Assembly (NCBI RefSeq): GCF_014235875.1
Contig: NZ_JACJUK010000001.1
Span: forward strand, 558,001-622,000
Source of the DNA: Croceivirga lutea
GTDB lineage: Bacteria > Bacteroidota > Bacteroidia > Flavobacteriales > Flavobacteriaceae
Length of the DNA stretch: 64,000 bases
Direction: 5' to 3'
The translations under genes and the position numbers were made by a program. The notes below the pieces were generated by a model. The model was not told the origin of the DNA, ran no database searches, and worked only from the letters and a program-made list of their open reading frames with translations. This document shows, piece after piece, positions 16,641 to 24,600 of the stretch; position 1 is the stretch's first letter; every line of letters begins with the position of its first letter.

Positions 16641-18116
16641 ATGGGTAACCCTTTGAATAAGGACCGCGAATTTGAGAATATTCCATCAATTAAAGCAAAA
16701 ACTTTACGTATTAACCTGAACCCTAATATTTACGGTACTTTCGCCGAGATTGGTGCAGGTCAAGAAACTGCCAGGCATTTTTTTAGAGCTGGTGGTGCTT
16801 CTGGTACAATTGCAAAGGCAATGAGTGCGTATGATAAAGCGTTTAGTGATGCTATATATGGAGTAGAAAAAGATAATAGATACGTTACGCAACCAAGGCT
16901 TAAGCAAATGCTTAAATACGAAATGGACCTGGTGGAAGAGCGTATTGATAGAAAAAGTAACCCAGACTATCTATTCTTTACTTATGCAAATACTGTTGCC
17001 ACCATTGACTTTTCTAAACGATACAAGGGACATGGTTGGGTTGGAATTAAGTTTCAATTAGATCCTGACCAGAAAGAATACGATGAAATAATTCTTCATG
17101 TAAGATTTAAACAAAATGAAGCACGCTTACAACAAGAAACCTTAGGTATTCTTGGTGTAAATTTAATTTATGGGGCATATTTTAAGCATGACAAACCCAA
17201 AAAATTATTAAAATACTTGTACGATCATATTGATAAAGACACTGTTGAAATTGATATGATAAATTTTATAGGACCTAACTTTAGAAATGTTGATAATAGA
17301 CTAATTAGCTTGCAGTTAATTAAGAATAACATGACAGATGCAGTTATGTTTGGTCCTGATGGAAACAACCTTTTACCTGCCGCCGTACTTTATAAGAAAA
17401 ACATCTTAGCTCTTAGAGGAAGTTTTAGACCAGTTACTAAGGTAAATTTAGATATGTTTCAAAAATCTTACGACATTTTTGTAAGAGAGCAAACTGTAGA
17501 TCAAGAGAATACTATTGTGATTTTTGAAATTACGTTATCGAATTTATCAGCATCTGGAGAAATTGACGAGCAAGACTTTTTAGATAGGGCAGAATTGTTA
17601 AGTTCAATGGGCCATTTTGTAATGATTTCTAAATTCCAGGAATATTATAAGTTAGTTGAATACTTTAATAAATACACCAAAAATAGAATTGGATTAACCA
17701 TGGGGGTAAATAACCTCGTAGCCATTTTTGATGAGAAATATTACAGACATTTAAGTGGAGGTATTCTCGAAGCATTTGGTAAACTTTTCTTTAAAGATTT
17801 AAAGGTGTATTTGTATCCCATGAAAGACCCTGAAACAGGTCAAATTATGACGAGTAACAATTTGAGGGTACACCCTAGAATGAAAGAACTTTATAAATTC
17901 TTTAAGTATAATGGTAAGGTTATGGACATTATTGATTATGACCCAGACATTATGCATATTTTTTCTAGAGACGTACTTAAAAGGTTACGTAATGGAGAAA
18001 AAGGTTGGGAAGAAATGCTTCCAAAAGGTATTGCAAAAATGATAAAAGATAAAAACCTCTTCAGTCGAAAAGAGAATGAAGAGGTTCAAATAACACAAGA
18101 AGTAGACGATGAATAA
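16641..18116 (+). CDS. conserved cytoplasmic protein of unknown function (491 aa)
   Basis: I do not recognise a characterised family. There is no signal peptide or membrane segment. Notable stretches are the N-terminal 'IYGTFAEIGAGQETARHFFRAGGASGTIAKAMSAYDKAFSDAIYG', a central 'FIGPNFRNVDNRLISLQLIKNNMTDAVMFGPDGNNLLPAAVLYKKNILALRGSFRPVT', and the late 'YPMKDPETGQIMTSNNLRVHPRMKELYKFF'. Homologues in flavobacteria are sometimes auto-named nicotinate-nucleotide adenylyltransferase, but I see no HxGH or ISSTxxR nucleotidyltransferase motif, so I do not adopt that. Its length and apparent conservation argue for a housekeeping role. It is divergent from the MBL gene and ends 7 bp from convergent bcp. 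Confidence 0.85.
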   Translation: MGNPLNKDREFENIPSIKAKTLRINLNPNIYGTFAEIGAGQETARHFFRAGGASGTIAKAMSAYDKAFSDAIYGVEKDNRYVTQPRLKQMLKYEMDLVEERIDRKSNPDYLFFTYANTVATIDFSKRYKGHGWVGIKFQLDPDQKEYDEIILHVRFKQNEARLQQETLGILGVNLIYGAYFKHDKPKKLLKYLYDHIDKDTVEIDMINFIGPNFRNVDNRLISLQLIKNNMTDAVMFGPDGNNLLPAAVLYKKNILALRGSFRPVTKVNLDMFQKSYDIFVREQTVDQENTIVIFEITLSNLSASGEIDEQDFLDRAELLSSMGHFVMISKFQEYYKLVEYFNKYTKNRIGLTMGVNNLVAIFDEKYYRHLSGGILEAFGKLFFKDLKVYLYPMKDPETGQIMTSNNLRVHPRMKELYKFFKYNGKVMDIIDYDPDIMHIFSRDVLKRLRNGEKGWEEMLPKGIAKMIKDKNLFSRKENEEVQITQEVDDE

Positions 18117-18123
18117 GAAATAC

Positions 18124-18579
18124 TTATTCTTCTAAAAGTTGAGCGGCGTGATCTTTGGTTTTTACCTTGTCGATTACACGCTCCACTACTCCTTCTTCAT
18201 TGATTATGAATGTTTTACGATGTATACCGTCAAACTCTTTACCCATAAACTTTTTGGGTCCCCATACTCCAAAAGTTTCAATAACAGTACGGTCTTCATC
18301 TGCTAAAAGTGGAAAAGGAAATTCGTATTTGGCTTTAAAGTTTGCTTGTTTTTTTTGAGAATCTGCACTAACTCCCAACAAATTAAATCCTTTATCCTGT
18401 AATGCTTTATAATTATCTCTAAGATTACAAGCTTCAGCAGTACAACCAGGAGTGTTTGCTCTTGGATAAAAGAAAACTACTAGCTTTTTACCAGAGTAAT
18501 TAGAAAGACTAATTGTGTTACCGTCTTGGTCAATTGAAGAAAAATCTGGTACTTTATCACCTATTTTTAAAGTATTCAT
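18124..18579 (-). CDS. bcp: thioredoxin-dependent thiol peroxidase (Bcp/PrxQ)
   Basis: A 151-residue peroxiredoxin of the Bcp/PrxQ class, full length for the family. The peroxidatic Cys is in 'FFYPRANTPGCTAEACNLRDNY', with a second Cys five residues later (CTAEAC), the arrangement used by PrxQ for an intramolecular disulfide. 'LLGVSADSQKKQANFKAKYEFPFPLLADED' and 'GIHRKTFIINEEGVVE' are also conserved. It reduces H2O2 and organic hydroperoxides in the cytoplasm with thioredoxin. It is divergent from nth; a -7 candidate lies at 18605-18612. Confidence 0.93.
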   Translation of the reverse strand: MNTLKIGDKVPDFSSIDQDGNTISLSNYSGKKLVVFFYPRANTPGCTAEACNLRDNYKALQDKGFNLLGVSADSQKKQANFKAKYEFPFPLLADEDRTVIETFGVWGPKKFMGKEFDGIHRKTFIINEEGVVERVIDKVKTKDHAAQLLEE

Positions 18580-18604
18580 TATATTTTGTTTAACTATTTT
18601 AAAT

Positions 18605-18612
18605 CAAAATTA
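18605..18612 (-). promoter_or_regulatory. candidate -7 element TAATTTTG of bcp
   Basis: Matches TAnnTTTG 26 bp before the bcp start. A TTG lies 16 bp upstream (CAA at 18629-18631 on the plus strand), shorter than the usual spacer. Confidence 0.45.
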
Positions 18613-18619
18613 GACAATT

Positions 18620-19285
18620 TTGACTAAACAAGAGAAAGTAAATTTCACTATTGACAAACTACAAGAGCTGTATCCTGAAATACCAGTTCCTTTAGACCAC
18701 AAAGACCCATACACCCTATTAGTAGCGGTATTATTATCGGCTCAAAGTACAGATGTAAGAGTAAATAAGATTACGCCATTACTCTTTGAACGTGCAGACA
18801 ATCCGTTTGATATGGTAAAATTGAGCGTAGAAGAAATTAGAGAAATAATTAAGCCAGTTGGTTTATCTCCCATGAAATCGAAAGGTATTTATGGACTTTC
18901 TAAAATTTTAATAGATAAATATAATGGTGAAGTTCCAAAAGAATTAGAACTTTTAGAAGAATTACCGGCAGTAGGTCATAAAACGGCGAGCGTAGTAGTT
19001 TCTCAAGCTTTTGGTATTCCAGCTTTTCCTGTAGATACACATATTCATAGATTAATGTATCGTTGGGGATTTTCTAACGGAAAAAATGTTGTACAAACTG
19101 AAAAAGATGCCAAACGATTGTTTCCAAAGGAATTATGGAATGATTTACATCTACAAATAATTTGGTATGGTAGAGACTATTCACCTGCAAGGGGTTGGAA
19201 TTTAGAGAACGATATCATTACCATGACTATAGGTAGAAAAACGGTACTTAATCAATACTACAAAACAAAAAAGGCCGCTAAATAG
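18620..19285 (+). CDS. nth: endonuclease III (Nth) lacking the Fe-S cluster cysteines
   Basis: A 221-residue helix-hairpin-helix DNA glycosylase/AP lyase. 'LLVAVLLSAQSTDVRVNKITPLLF', the HhH motif 'LEELPAVGHKTASVV' with the catalytic Lys (GHKTA) and the catalytic Asp (PVDTHIHR) are all present, so base-excision activity on oxidised pyrimidines is expected. The C-terminal C-x6-C-x2-C-x5-C cluster loop of E. coli Nth is absent: the equivalent region reads 'WYGRDYSPARGWNLENDIITMTIGR', and the whole protein contains no Cys. The start is TTG at 18620, directly preceding the conserved N-terminus. A hairpin overlaps the stop codon. Confidence 0.92.
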   Translation: MTKQEKVNFTIDKLQELYPEIPVPLDHKDPYTLLVAVLLSAQSTDVRVNKITPLLFERADNPFDMVKLSVEEIREIIKPVGLSPMKSKGIYGLSKILIDKYNGEVPKELELLEELPAVGHKTASVVVSQAFGIPAFPVDTHIHRLMYRWGFSNGKNVVQTEKDAKRLFPKELWNDLHLQIIWYGRDYSPARGWNLENDIITMTIGRKTVLNQYYKTKKAAK

Positions 19286-19296
19286 CGGCCTTTAAT
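19264..19296. terminator. bidirectional hairpin terminator between nth and a small ORF
   Basis: Arms AAAGGCCGCTA (19270-19280) and TAGCGGCCTTT (19283-19293). On the minus strand the stem is followed by a long T run, making it a strong terminator for the 46-aa gene. On the plus strand only TTT follows. It overlaps the last codons of nth. Confidence 0.8.
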
Positions 19297-19312
19297 GATA
19301 ATTAATGCTTTT

Positions 19313-19453
19313 TTAATTCAAGATAGTCTCGAATTGTCCTCCTTGAAAATCAGAAATATTCAAGGCTTTTGAATAATTCAACAAAAATTGGATTGTTCCT
19401 TTACCAACCTTTGTTAAACCTAATGTTTGTTCTTCTGAGTAAATTTTTTCCAT
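19313..19453 (-). CDS. small conserved-looking protein, 46 aa
   Basis: A short ORF from ATG 19453 to TAA 19313, reading MEKIYSEEQTLGLTKVGKGT..., then IQFLLNYSKALNISDFQG and GQFETILN. It is soluble, without signal or membrane segment. Supports: it fills the otherwise empty 240 bp between nth and the ECF sigma gene, has the sigma gene's orientation, begins 73 bp after its stop, and ends 17-20 bp before a strong minus-strand terminator. It may be a co-transcribed partner of the sigma factor. The function is unknown, and the codon usage looks ordinary for this genome. Confidence 0.6.
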   Translation of the reverse strand: MEKIYSEEQTLGLTKVGKGTIQFLLNYSKALNISDFQGGQFETILN

Positions 19454-19526
19454 ATTCTAGCATTGTTAATTCTTTATCATTAACGCCACTAAATTGGAAA
19501 TATTGCAAGAGTCGACCTAATGCAGA

Positions 19527-20108
19527 TTAATTCGTTAAAACGATATTATTCTTTTCTACGATTTTTCGAAGGTTTATTAAAGCGTAACGCATTCTACCTA
19601 AAGCTGTGTTTATACTAACTCCAGTGTTTTCTGCAATTTCTTTAAAGCTCATGTCTTTATAAATACGCATCATCAAAACTTGCTTTTGGTCTTCAGGTAA
19701 TTCGTCAATTAAATACGTTAAATCCGTATCAATTTGTTCTTTAATCAACTGTTTTTCAGCGTTTAACTTGTCATCTTTAATTACTGAAAAGATATTAAAG
19801 TCATCACTACCTTCGAACTTTGGCATTCTTTTGTTCTTTCTAAAGTGATCTATAATTAAGTTATGCGCTATACGCATTACCCATGGTAGAAATTTACCTT
19901 CTTCACTGTATCTACCTTTTTTAAGAGTTTTAATCACTTTAATAAAGGTATCTTGGAAAATATCTTCGGTAACTTCTTTATCTAATACTTTAGAATAGAT
20001 AAAGCTTGAAATACGTTGATTGTGACGATTAATTAAGACTTCTAGAGCTTTCTCGTCTCCGTTGATATAGTTTTTTACCAGTATCGAGTCATCGATTTGT
20101 AGTTCCAT
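19527..20108 (-). CDS. ECF-type RNA polymerase sigma factor
   Basis: A 193-residue sigma-70 family ECF factor. Region 2 is 'ALEVLINRHNQRISSFIYSKVLDKEVTEDIFQDTFIKVIKTL...FLPWVMRIAHNLIIDHFRK', and region 4 is 'ELPEDQKQVLMMRIYKDMSFKEIAENTGVSINTALGRMRYALINLRK' (helix-turn-helix). I start at ATG 20108 (MELQIDDS); the upstream in-frame start at 20162 adds 18 atypical residues. No anti-sigma gene adjoins; the only neighbour on the strand is the 46-aa ORF. It resembles the widely conserved flavobacterial ECF sigma with no FecR-type partner. A -7 candidate TATATTTG on the minus strand (20238-20245) would give a leader of about 120 nt. Confidence 0.9.
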   Translation of the reverse strand: MELQIDDSILVKNYINGDEKALEVLINRHNQRISSFIYSKVLDKEVTEDIFQDTFIKVIKTLKKGRYSEEGKFLPWVMRIAHNLIIDHFRKNKRMPKFEGSDDFNIFSVIKDDKLNAEKQLIKEQIDTDLTYLIDELPEDQKQVLMMRIYKDMSFKEIAENTGVSINTALGRMRYALINLRKIVEKNNIVLTN

Positions 20109-20303
20109 ACAAATTACTTTTTTGGTTATCTCCACCACAGACCATAGCATAATAGTCTGCAAAAGATGATATTTAGTTATTAAGTTTTAAAAAAGTAATT
20201 ATCGCTGTATAGGCCTATCAGTTATTTAATTACACCCCAAATATATGTAAATGTACTACCGAGGTGAAAACATTGTTGTGATCTACTGGTTTTTAGATGT
20301 AAA

Positions 20304-20345
20304 GTGCTGCAATATATATATAAAGCACATTGCACAGTATCTTTG
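20304..20345 (+). promoter_or_regulatory. uvrA promoter region: inverted repeat and -7 element
   Basis: A perfect -7 element TATCTTTG (20338-20345) lies 18 bp before uvrA, without a TTG at the normal -33 distance. Just upstream is a short inverted repeat, GTGCT (20304-20308) and AGCAC (20324-20328) around an AT-only core. It lies where a regulator could act; the operator role is speculative. Confidence 0.4.
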
Positions 20346-20363
20346 TAAACATATTTTCGACAA

Positions 20364-23144
20364 ATGACGCTAAAAACGGACATAAATCCTAAAAAAAATA
20401 TTATCATAAAAGGTGCCAAACTACATAACCTCAAAAACATAGATGTAGTAATACCTAGAAATAAGCTTGTAGTAATTACAGGATTATCGGGTTCTGGTAA
20501 ATCATCATTAGCTTTTGATACACTGTATGCTGAAGGTCAAAGACGCTATGTAGAGAGCCTTTCATCTTATGCAAGACAATTTTTAGGCAAATTAGATAAA
20601 CCAAAAGTCGACTATATTAAAGGTATAGCGCCGGCAATTGCAATTGAACAAAAGGTAAACTCAACCAATCCACGTTCTACTGTAGGTACTACAACAGAAA
20701 TTTACGACTATCTAAAATTATTATTTGCTAGAGTTGGAAAAACTATTTCACCCCTATCTGGTAAAGAAGTTAAAAAGCATACCGTTGCAGATGTAGTTGA
20801 CTATATAAAAACATTTGATGAAGGAAGTAAGCTATTACTTCTTGCACCGGTTACTATTAAAGAAGAAAGAGACACTATAAAGTCTTTGCAATTATTTTCA
20901 AAGCAAGGTTACGCTCGTATAAAGTATAATAATAAGGTTATACGTATAGATGAAACTCCAGAAGACATTGGCAAAGAGTTTAGTCTTGTTGTCGACCGTG
21001 TAGTGGTCAAAAAGAATGATGAAGACTTTTTAAATAGATTAGGTAATGCAGTTGACAATGCCTTTTTTGAAGGTAAGGGCACCTGTATTATAGAAGATTT
21101 AAACTCAGGTAATACAAAAGAATTTAGTAACCTTTTTGAAATAGATGGTATGAAATTCTTAGAACCAAATGTACATCTATTTAGTTTCAATAATCCTTAT
21201 GGTGCCTGCCCTAAATGTGAAGGATACGGAGATGTTATTGGTATAGACCCAGATTTAGTAATTCCAAATACCGCGCTTTCTATTTATGAAGAGGCCGTTT
21301 TTCCTTGGCGTGGAGAAAGTATGAGTTGGTACCGAGATCAATTGGTAAATTCTGCATATCAATTTGATTTTCCAATACACAAGCCTTGGTTTGAATTATC
21401 AGAAGAGCAGAAACAACTAGTTTGGAATGGTAATAACCATTTTATAGGTATTCACAAATTTTTTGAGCAATTAGAAGAAAAAAGCTATAAAATTCAGAAT
21501 AGAGTAATGCTTTCCAGATACCGTGGCAAAACTAAATGCTCAGTTTGTAATGGTAAAAGATTGCGTAAAGAAGCTAATTATGTAAAAATAGATGGTAATT
21601 CCATTTCAGACTTAATAGAACTACCAATTGAAAATTTAATTGTGTTCTTTGAAAAACTCACGTTAACTGAACACGACCAAACTATAGCAAACAGATTATT
21701 AAAAGAAATAACTACACGTCTTGAATTTTTGAATAAGGTTGGTTTAAACTACTTAACGCTAAATCGAAAATCTAATACCCTATCTGGTGGTGAAAGCCAG
21801 CGTATAAATTTGGCTACAAGTCTTGGAAGTAGCCTTGTTGGCTCCATGTATATTTTAGACGAACCAAGTATTGGCCTCCACCCTAAGGATACAGAGAATT
21901 TAATTGAAGTTTTAAAATCTTTACGAGATTTAGGTAATACGGTTATTGTTGTAGAACATGATGAAGATATTATGAAAGCTGCTGATGAAATAGTTGATAT
22001 AGGTCCAGAAGCTGGTACACACGGAGGGCAAGTGGTAGCAACAGGTTCCTTCTCAGAAATTTTAAATTCTAATTCATTAACTGCGCAGTATCTTAATGGC
22101 AATTTAGAAATTGAAATACCTTTAAACCGAAGAAATTCTAAAAACTACATACAAATTATAGGGGCCCGAGAGAACAACCTCAAAAACATAAATGTAACTT
22201 TTCCGCTAAACATGTTGACCGTGGTAACCGGTGTTTCGGGTAGTGGAAAAAGTACCCTGGTAAAAAAAATTCTTTATCCTGCTATGTTAAAAGCAGTAGG
22301 TGGTTATGGTGAAAAAGCAGGTCAGTTTACCAAAATAGACGGAAAATACACGCAAATTAAAAATGTTGAATTTATAGACCAGAATCCTATAGGTCGTTCT
22401 TCTCGTTCTAATCCAGTAACTTATATTAAAGCCTATGATGACATTAGGGCCCTTTTTGCTTCTCAAAAATTGAGCAAATTAAGGGGTTACCAAGCCAAAC
22501 ACTTTTCTTTTAATGTAGATGGTGGTAGGTGTGAAAAATGCAAAGGTGAAGGAGAAATTACTGTAGAAATGCAGTTTATGGCAGATGTTCATTTAGAATG
22601 TGATGTTTGTGAAGGAAAACGATTTAAAAGAGAAGTTTTAGAAGTTCAATTTGAAGGAAAAAACATCAATGATATTCTAAACCTTACTATTGATGATGCT
22701 GTTGCGCATTTTGAAAAATTCAATCAAAAGAAAGTTGTTCAAAAATTAAAACCCTTGCAAGATGTAGGTTTAGGTTATGTAACCCTTGGTCAGAGTTCCT
22801 CTACCCTATCTGGCGGCGAAGCCCAACGTATTAAGCTCGCATCTTTCTTAGTTAAGGGAACCACTAAAGATAAAACCCTATTTATTTTTGATGAGCCTAC
22901 AACTGGTCTCCATTTTCATGACATAAAAAAACTTCTTAAATCATTTTATGAATTATTAGAAAAAGGCCATTCTATTGTAGTGATTGAACATAATATTGAA
23001 TTGATAAAATCTGCTGATTACATCATAGACCTCGGCCCTGAAGGTGGAGAAAAAGGTGGTCAGCTATTAGCTGAAGGCACTCCTGAAGAAATTGTTCAAA
23101 GTAAAGCTTCATTTACCGCTAAGTATTTAAAAGAAAAGTTATAA
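20364..23144 (+). CDS. uvrA: excinuclease ABC subunit A
   Basis: Full-length UvrA (926 aa), the damage-recognition ATPase of nucleotide excision repair. The first ABC module has Walker [21 protein letters not shown], zinc-site cysteines CPKCEGYG...CSVCNGKR, signature [14 protein letters not shown] and Walker [13 protein letters not shown]. The second module has [10 protein letters not shown], a zinc finger CEKCKGEGE...CDVCEGKRF, signature [14 protein letters not shown] and [12 protein letters not shown]. Every expected motif is present. It acts with UvrB and UvrC (not in this window). I start at ATG 20364, 18 bp after the -7 element. Flavobacteria often encode two UvrA paralogues, so this need not be the only copy. 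Confidence 0.97.
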   Translation: MTLKTDINPKKNIIIKGAKLHNLKNIDVVIPRNKLVVITGLSGSGKSSLAFDTLYAEGQRRYVESLSSYARQFLGKLDKPKVDYIKGIAPAIAIEQKVNSTNPRSTVGTTTEIYDYLKLLFARVGKTISPLSGKEVKKHTVADVVDYIKTFDEGSKLLLLAPVTIKEERDTIKSLQLFSKQGYARIKYNNKVIRIDETPEDIGKEFSLVVDRVVVKKNDEDFLNRLGNAVDNAFFEGKGTCIIEDLNSGNTKEFSNLFEIDGMKFLEPNVHLFSFNNPYGACPKCEGYGDVIGIDPDLVIPNTALSIYEEAVFPWRGESMSWYRDQLVNSAYQFDFPIHKPWFELSEEQKQLVWNGNNHFIGIHKFFEQLEEKSYKIQNRVMLSRYRGKTKCSVCNGKRLRKEANYVKIDGNSISDLIELPIENLIVFFEKLTLTEHDQTIANRLLKEITTRLEFLNKVGLNYLTLNRKSNTLSGGESQRINLATSLGSSLVGSMYILDEPSIGLHPKDTENLIEVLKSLRDLGNTVIVVEHDEDIMKAADEIVDIGPEAGTHGGQVVATGSFSEILNSNSLTAQYLNGNLEIEIPLNRRNSKNYIQIIGARENNLKNINVTFPLNMLTVVTGVSGSGKSTLVKKILYPAMLKAVGGYGEKAGQFTKIDGKYTQIKNVEFIDQNPIGRSSRSNPVTYIKAYDDIRALFASQKLSKLRGYQAKHFSFNVDGGRCEKCKGEGEITVEMQFMADVHLECDVCEGKRFKREVLEVQFEGKNINDILNLTIDDAVAHFEKFNQKKVVQKLKPLQDVGLGYVTLGQSSSTLSGGEAQRIKLASFLVKGTTKDKTLFIFDEPTTGLHFHDIKKLLKSFYELLEKGHSIVVIEHNIELIKSADYIIDLGPEGGEKGGQLLAEGTPEEIVQSKASFTAKYLKEKL

Positions 23145-23273
23145 ATAATCATTGATTTTCTAAATCTGTATACATGTTTAGTTAGTATAACCACTCAAGG
23201 TTAAAATTACTTGTACTTCTACCAGTATATTTAGTTTATTGATTATCAGACATTTAATTTCATTTTTGAATTT

Positions 23274-23290
23274 TTGGCACGCTGTTTGTT
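23274..23290 (+). promoter_or_regulatory. sigma-54-like -24/-12 promoter
   Basis: TTGGCACG, CTGT, TTGTT matches the RpoN consensus TGGCACG-N4-TTGCW at every position except the -12 C, which is T. The spacing between the GG and the G(C/T) is exactly right. The predicted start is near 23301, giving a leader of about 40 nt before ATG 23342. There is no TAnnTTTG element in a competing position. Confidence 0.6.
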
Positions 23291-23341
23291 TTAAACTGGG
23301 TGGGATGTAAATAGTTGCACCTAGAATTAAACCTTAATAAG

Positions 23342-24529
23342 ATGAAAAAGTTAGTACTCTTAATGGCAGCACTGGTATTCGGAGCTTCGAGTGCGAACGC
23401 TGCAACGATTGAAAATAGTACCACTGCAAATAGGTACTACAATGGCAACTCATTTATTTTTACGGAACGTGGTATAACGTTTGCCGTTTATCCTGATGGT
23501 GAATTTGATTTTTACATAGACAATCGCGTAAATGTAGGGGTTGGCGCACGAATCGGTGATGTGGGTATAACGTTTAATTCCGGTTGGGATTACAACCCTT
23601 TTGTTCAGTATGATGATTATGGTGCTGTTATACAAGTAGAAAACGTTCCTATTTTCTATGATTTCTATGGAAGAGTTTCTCAAATTGGAGATGTAGATGT
23701 TTGGTATAGAAACGGTAGAGTTCGTAGACTAGGAGGATTAAATGTATTTTATAACGGTGGTGTTATAAGTCATTATACCGGTTTTATAAATGTGTACAAT
23801 AGAAGATATATATACAGACCATTTCATAGATGGTTTGCCAGACCAGCAGTAGGGTTTTGTAACGTTTGGACCTCACCATATAGAAGATACTATAACCCGG
23901 TGAGATACACATGGCATAGACCTTATAATAATAACCTTAGAAGAAGTTATGCTCATGTTGGTAAAAGATATACTTATAATCGTAACCGAAGAGCAAAAAT
24001 TTATAGAAACGATAAGCGTGTTGCTGTAAGAGACCAAAGAAGAACCGTAGAACGAAATTCTGGTAGAACTAGTAGAGACTACGCACAAAATAGAAGTATT
24101 GATAGAAGTAGTAATACTAGGGCGTATAGAAGTGACAATACAAAAGTTAATAGAAGTAATTCTAATGCAAATAATAGAACTGTAGAACGTAGAAGTTCAG
24201 CAAGTCAGCGTAACAATGTTACGAGAAGTTCAACTAATAATAGAGGAACAGCGGTAACACAAAGAACGGTAACTCGCACTCCAAATAGAACTACAGTTAC
24301 TAAGAGAGAAATTACAAGAACTCCTGAGCGTAGAACAGTTAGTAGAAGTACTAAAACTTATAATAAGCCAGCAAGTAGAAGTACAGTAAGCAACCGTTCA
24401 AGAAATAACACTTCTAGTGTAAAAAGAAGTACAACAACACAAAGAAGAACGGTAACCAGAAGTACAACTTCTCGTTCTAATAATAGAAGTTCTGCTCAAA
24501 CAAGAACAAGAAATAGCAGAGTTCAATAA
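23342..24529 (+). CDS. secreted Arg/Ser/Thr/Asn-rich basic protein
   Basis: A 395-residue protein with a signal peptide (MKKLVLLMAALVFGASSANA). Residues about 25-165 are Gly/Tyr/Phe-rich and probably beta (short repeated 'IGDVGITF', 'IGDVDVWY', 'LGGLNVFY' units). From about 190 to the end it is low-complexity and extremely basic (RRTVERNS, RTVTRTPNRTT, SRSTVSNRSR), suggesting binding to polyanions such as DNA, alginate-like or sulphated polysaccharide, or an envelope matrix. Similar flavobacterial proteins are sometimes auto-named sperm nuclear basic protein, which is a composition artefact. I start at ATG 23342; the upstream TTG at 23315 would extend into the leader. It is driven by the sigma-54-like promoter and followed by a strong terminator. 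Confidence 0.8.
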   Translation: MKKLVLLMAALVFGASSANAATIENSTTANRYYNGNSFIFTERGITFAVYPDGEFDFYIDNRVNVGVGARIGDVGITFNSGWDYNPFVQYDDYGAVIQVENVPIFYDFYGRVSQIGDVDVWYRNGRVRRLGGLNVFYNGGVISHYTGFINVYNRRYIYRPFHRWFARPAVGFCNVWTSPYRRYYNPVRYTWHRPYNNNLRRSYAHVGKRYTYNRNRRAKIYRNDKRVAVRDQRRTVERNSGRTSRDYAQNRSIDRSSNTRAYRSDNTKVNRSNSNANNRTVERRSSASQRNNVTRSSTNNRGTAVTQRTVTRTPNRTTVTKREITRTPERRTVSRSTKTYNKPASRSTVSNRSRNNTSSVKRSTTTQRRTVTRSTTSRSNNRSSAQTRTRNSRVQ

Positions 24530-24558
24530 AGATTGTTTTTAGGTTGGTTAGTTGTTTG

Positions 24559-24600
24559 ACCCCGTGGTAAGTCTTACTTATCGCGGGGTTTTACTTTTTT
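24559..24600 (+). terminator. Rho-independent terminator after the basic protein gene
   Basis: A 13-bp stem (ACCCCGTGGTAAG at 24559-24571, CTTATCGCGGGGT at 24577-24589, two G-U wobbles) with a 5-nt loop, followed by TTTACTTTTTT. It overlaps the stop end of the convergent flippase gene. Confidence 0.85.

Noticed and set aside
16641-18116. Nicotinate-nucleotide adenylyltransferase
   Set aside because: No HxGH or ISSTxxR motif and the length is far from NadD; kept as unknown.
20222-20440. 72-aa minus-strand ORF over the uvrA start
   Set aside because: It overlaps the uvrA promoter and first codons; composition is not protein-like and no partner supports it.
23900-24525. Tandem DNA repeat or CRISPR-like array in the repetitive Arg/Ser-rich region
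   Set aside because: The repetition is at the level of codon usage and amino-acid composition; there are no fixed-length repeats or spacers, and one long ORF spans it.
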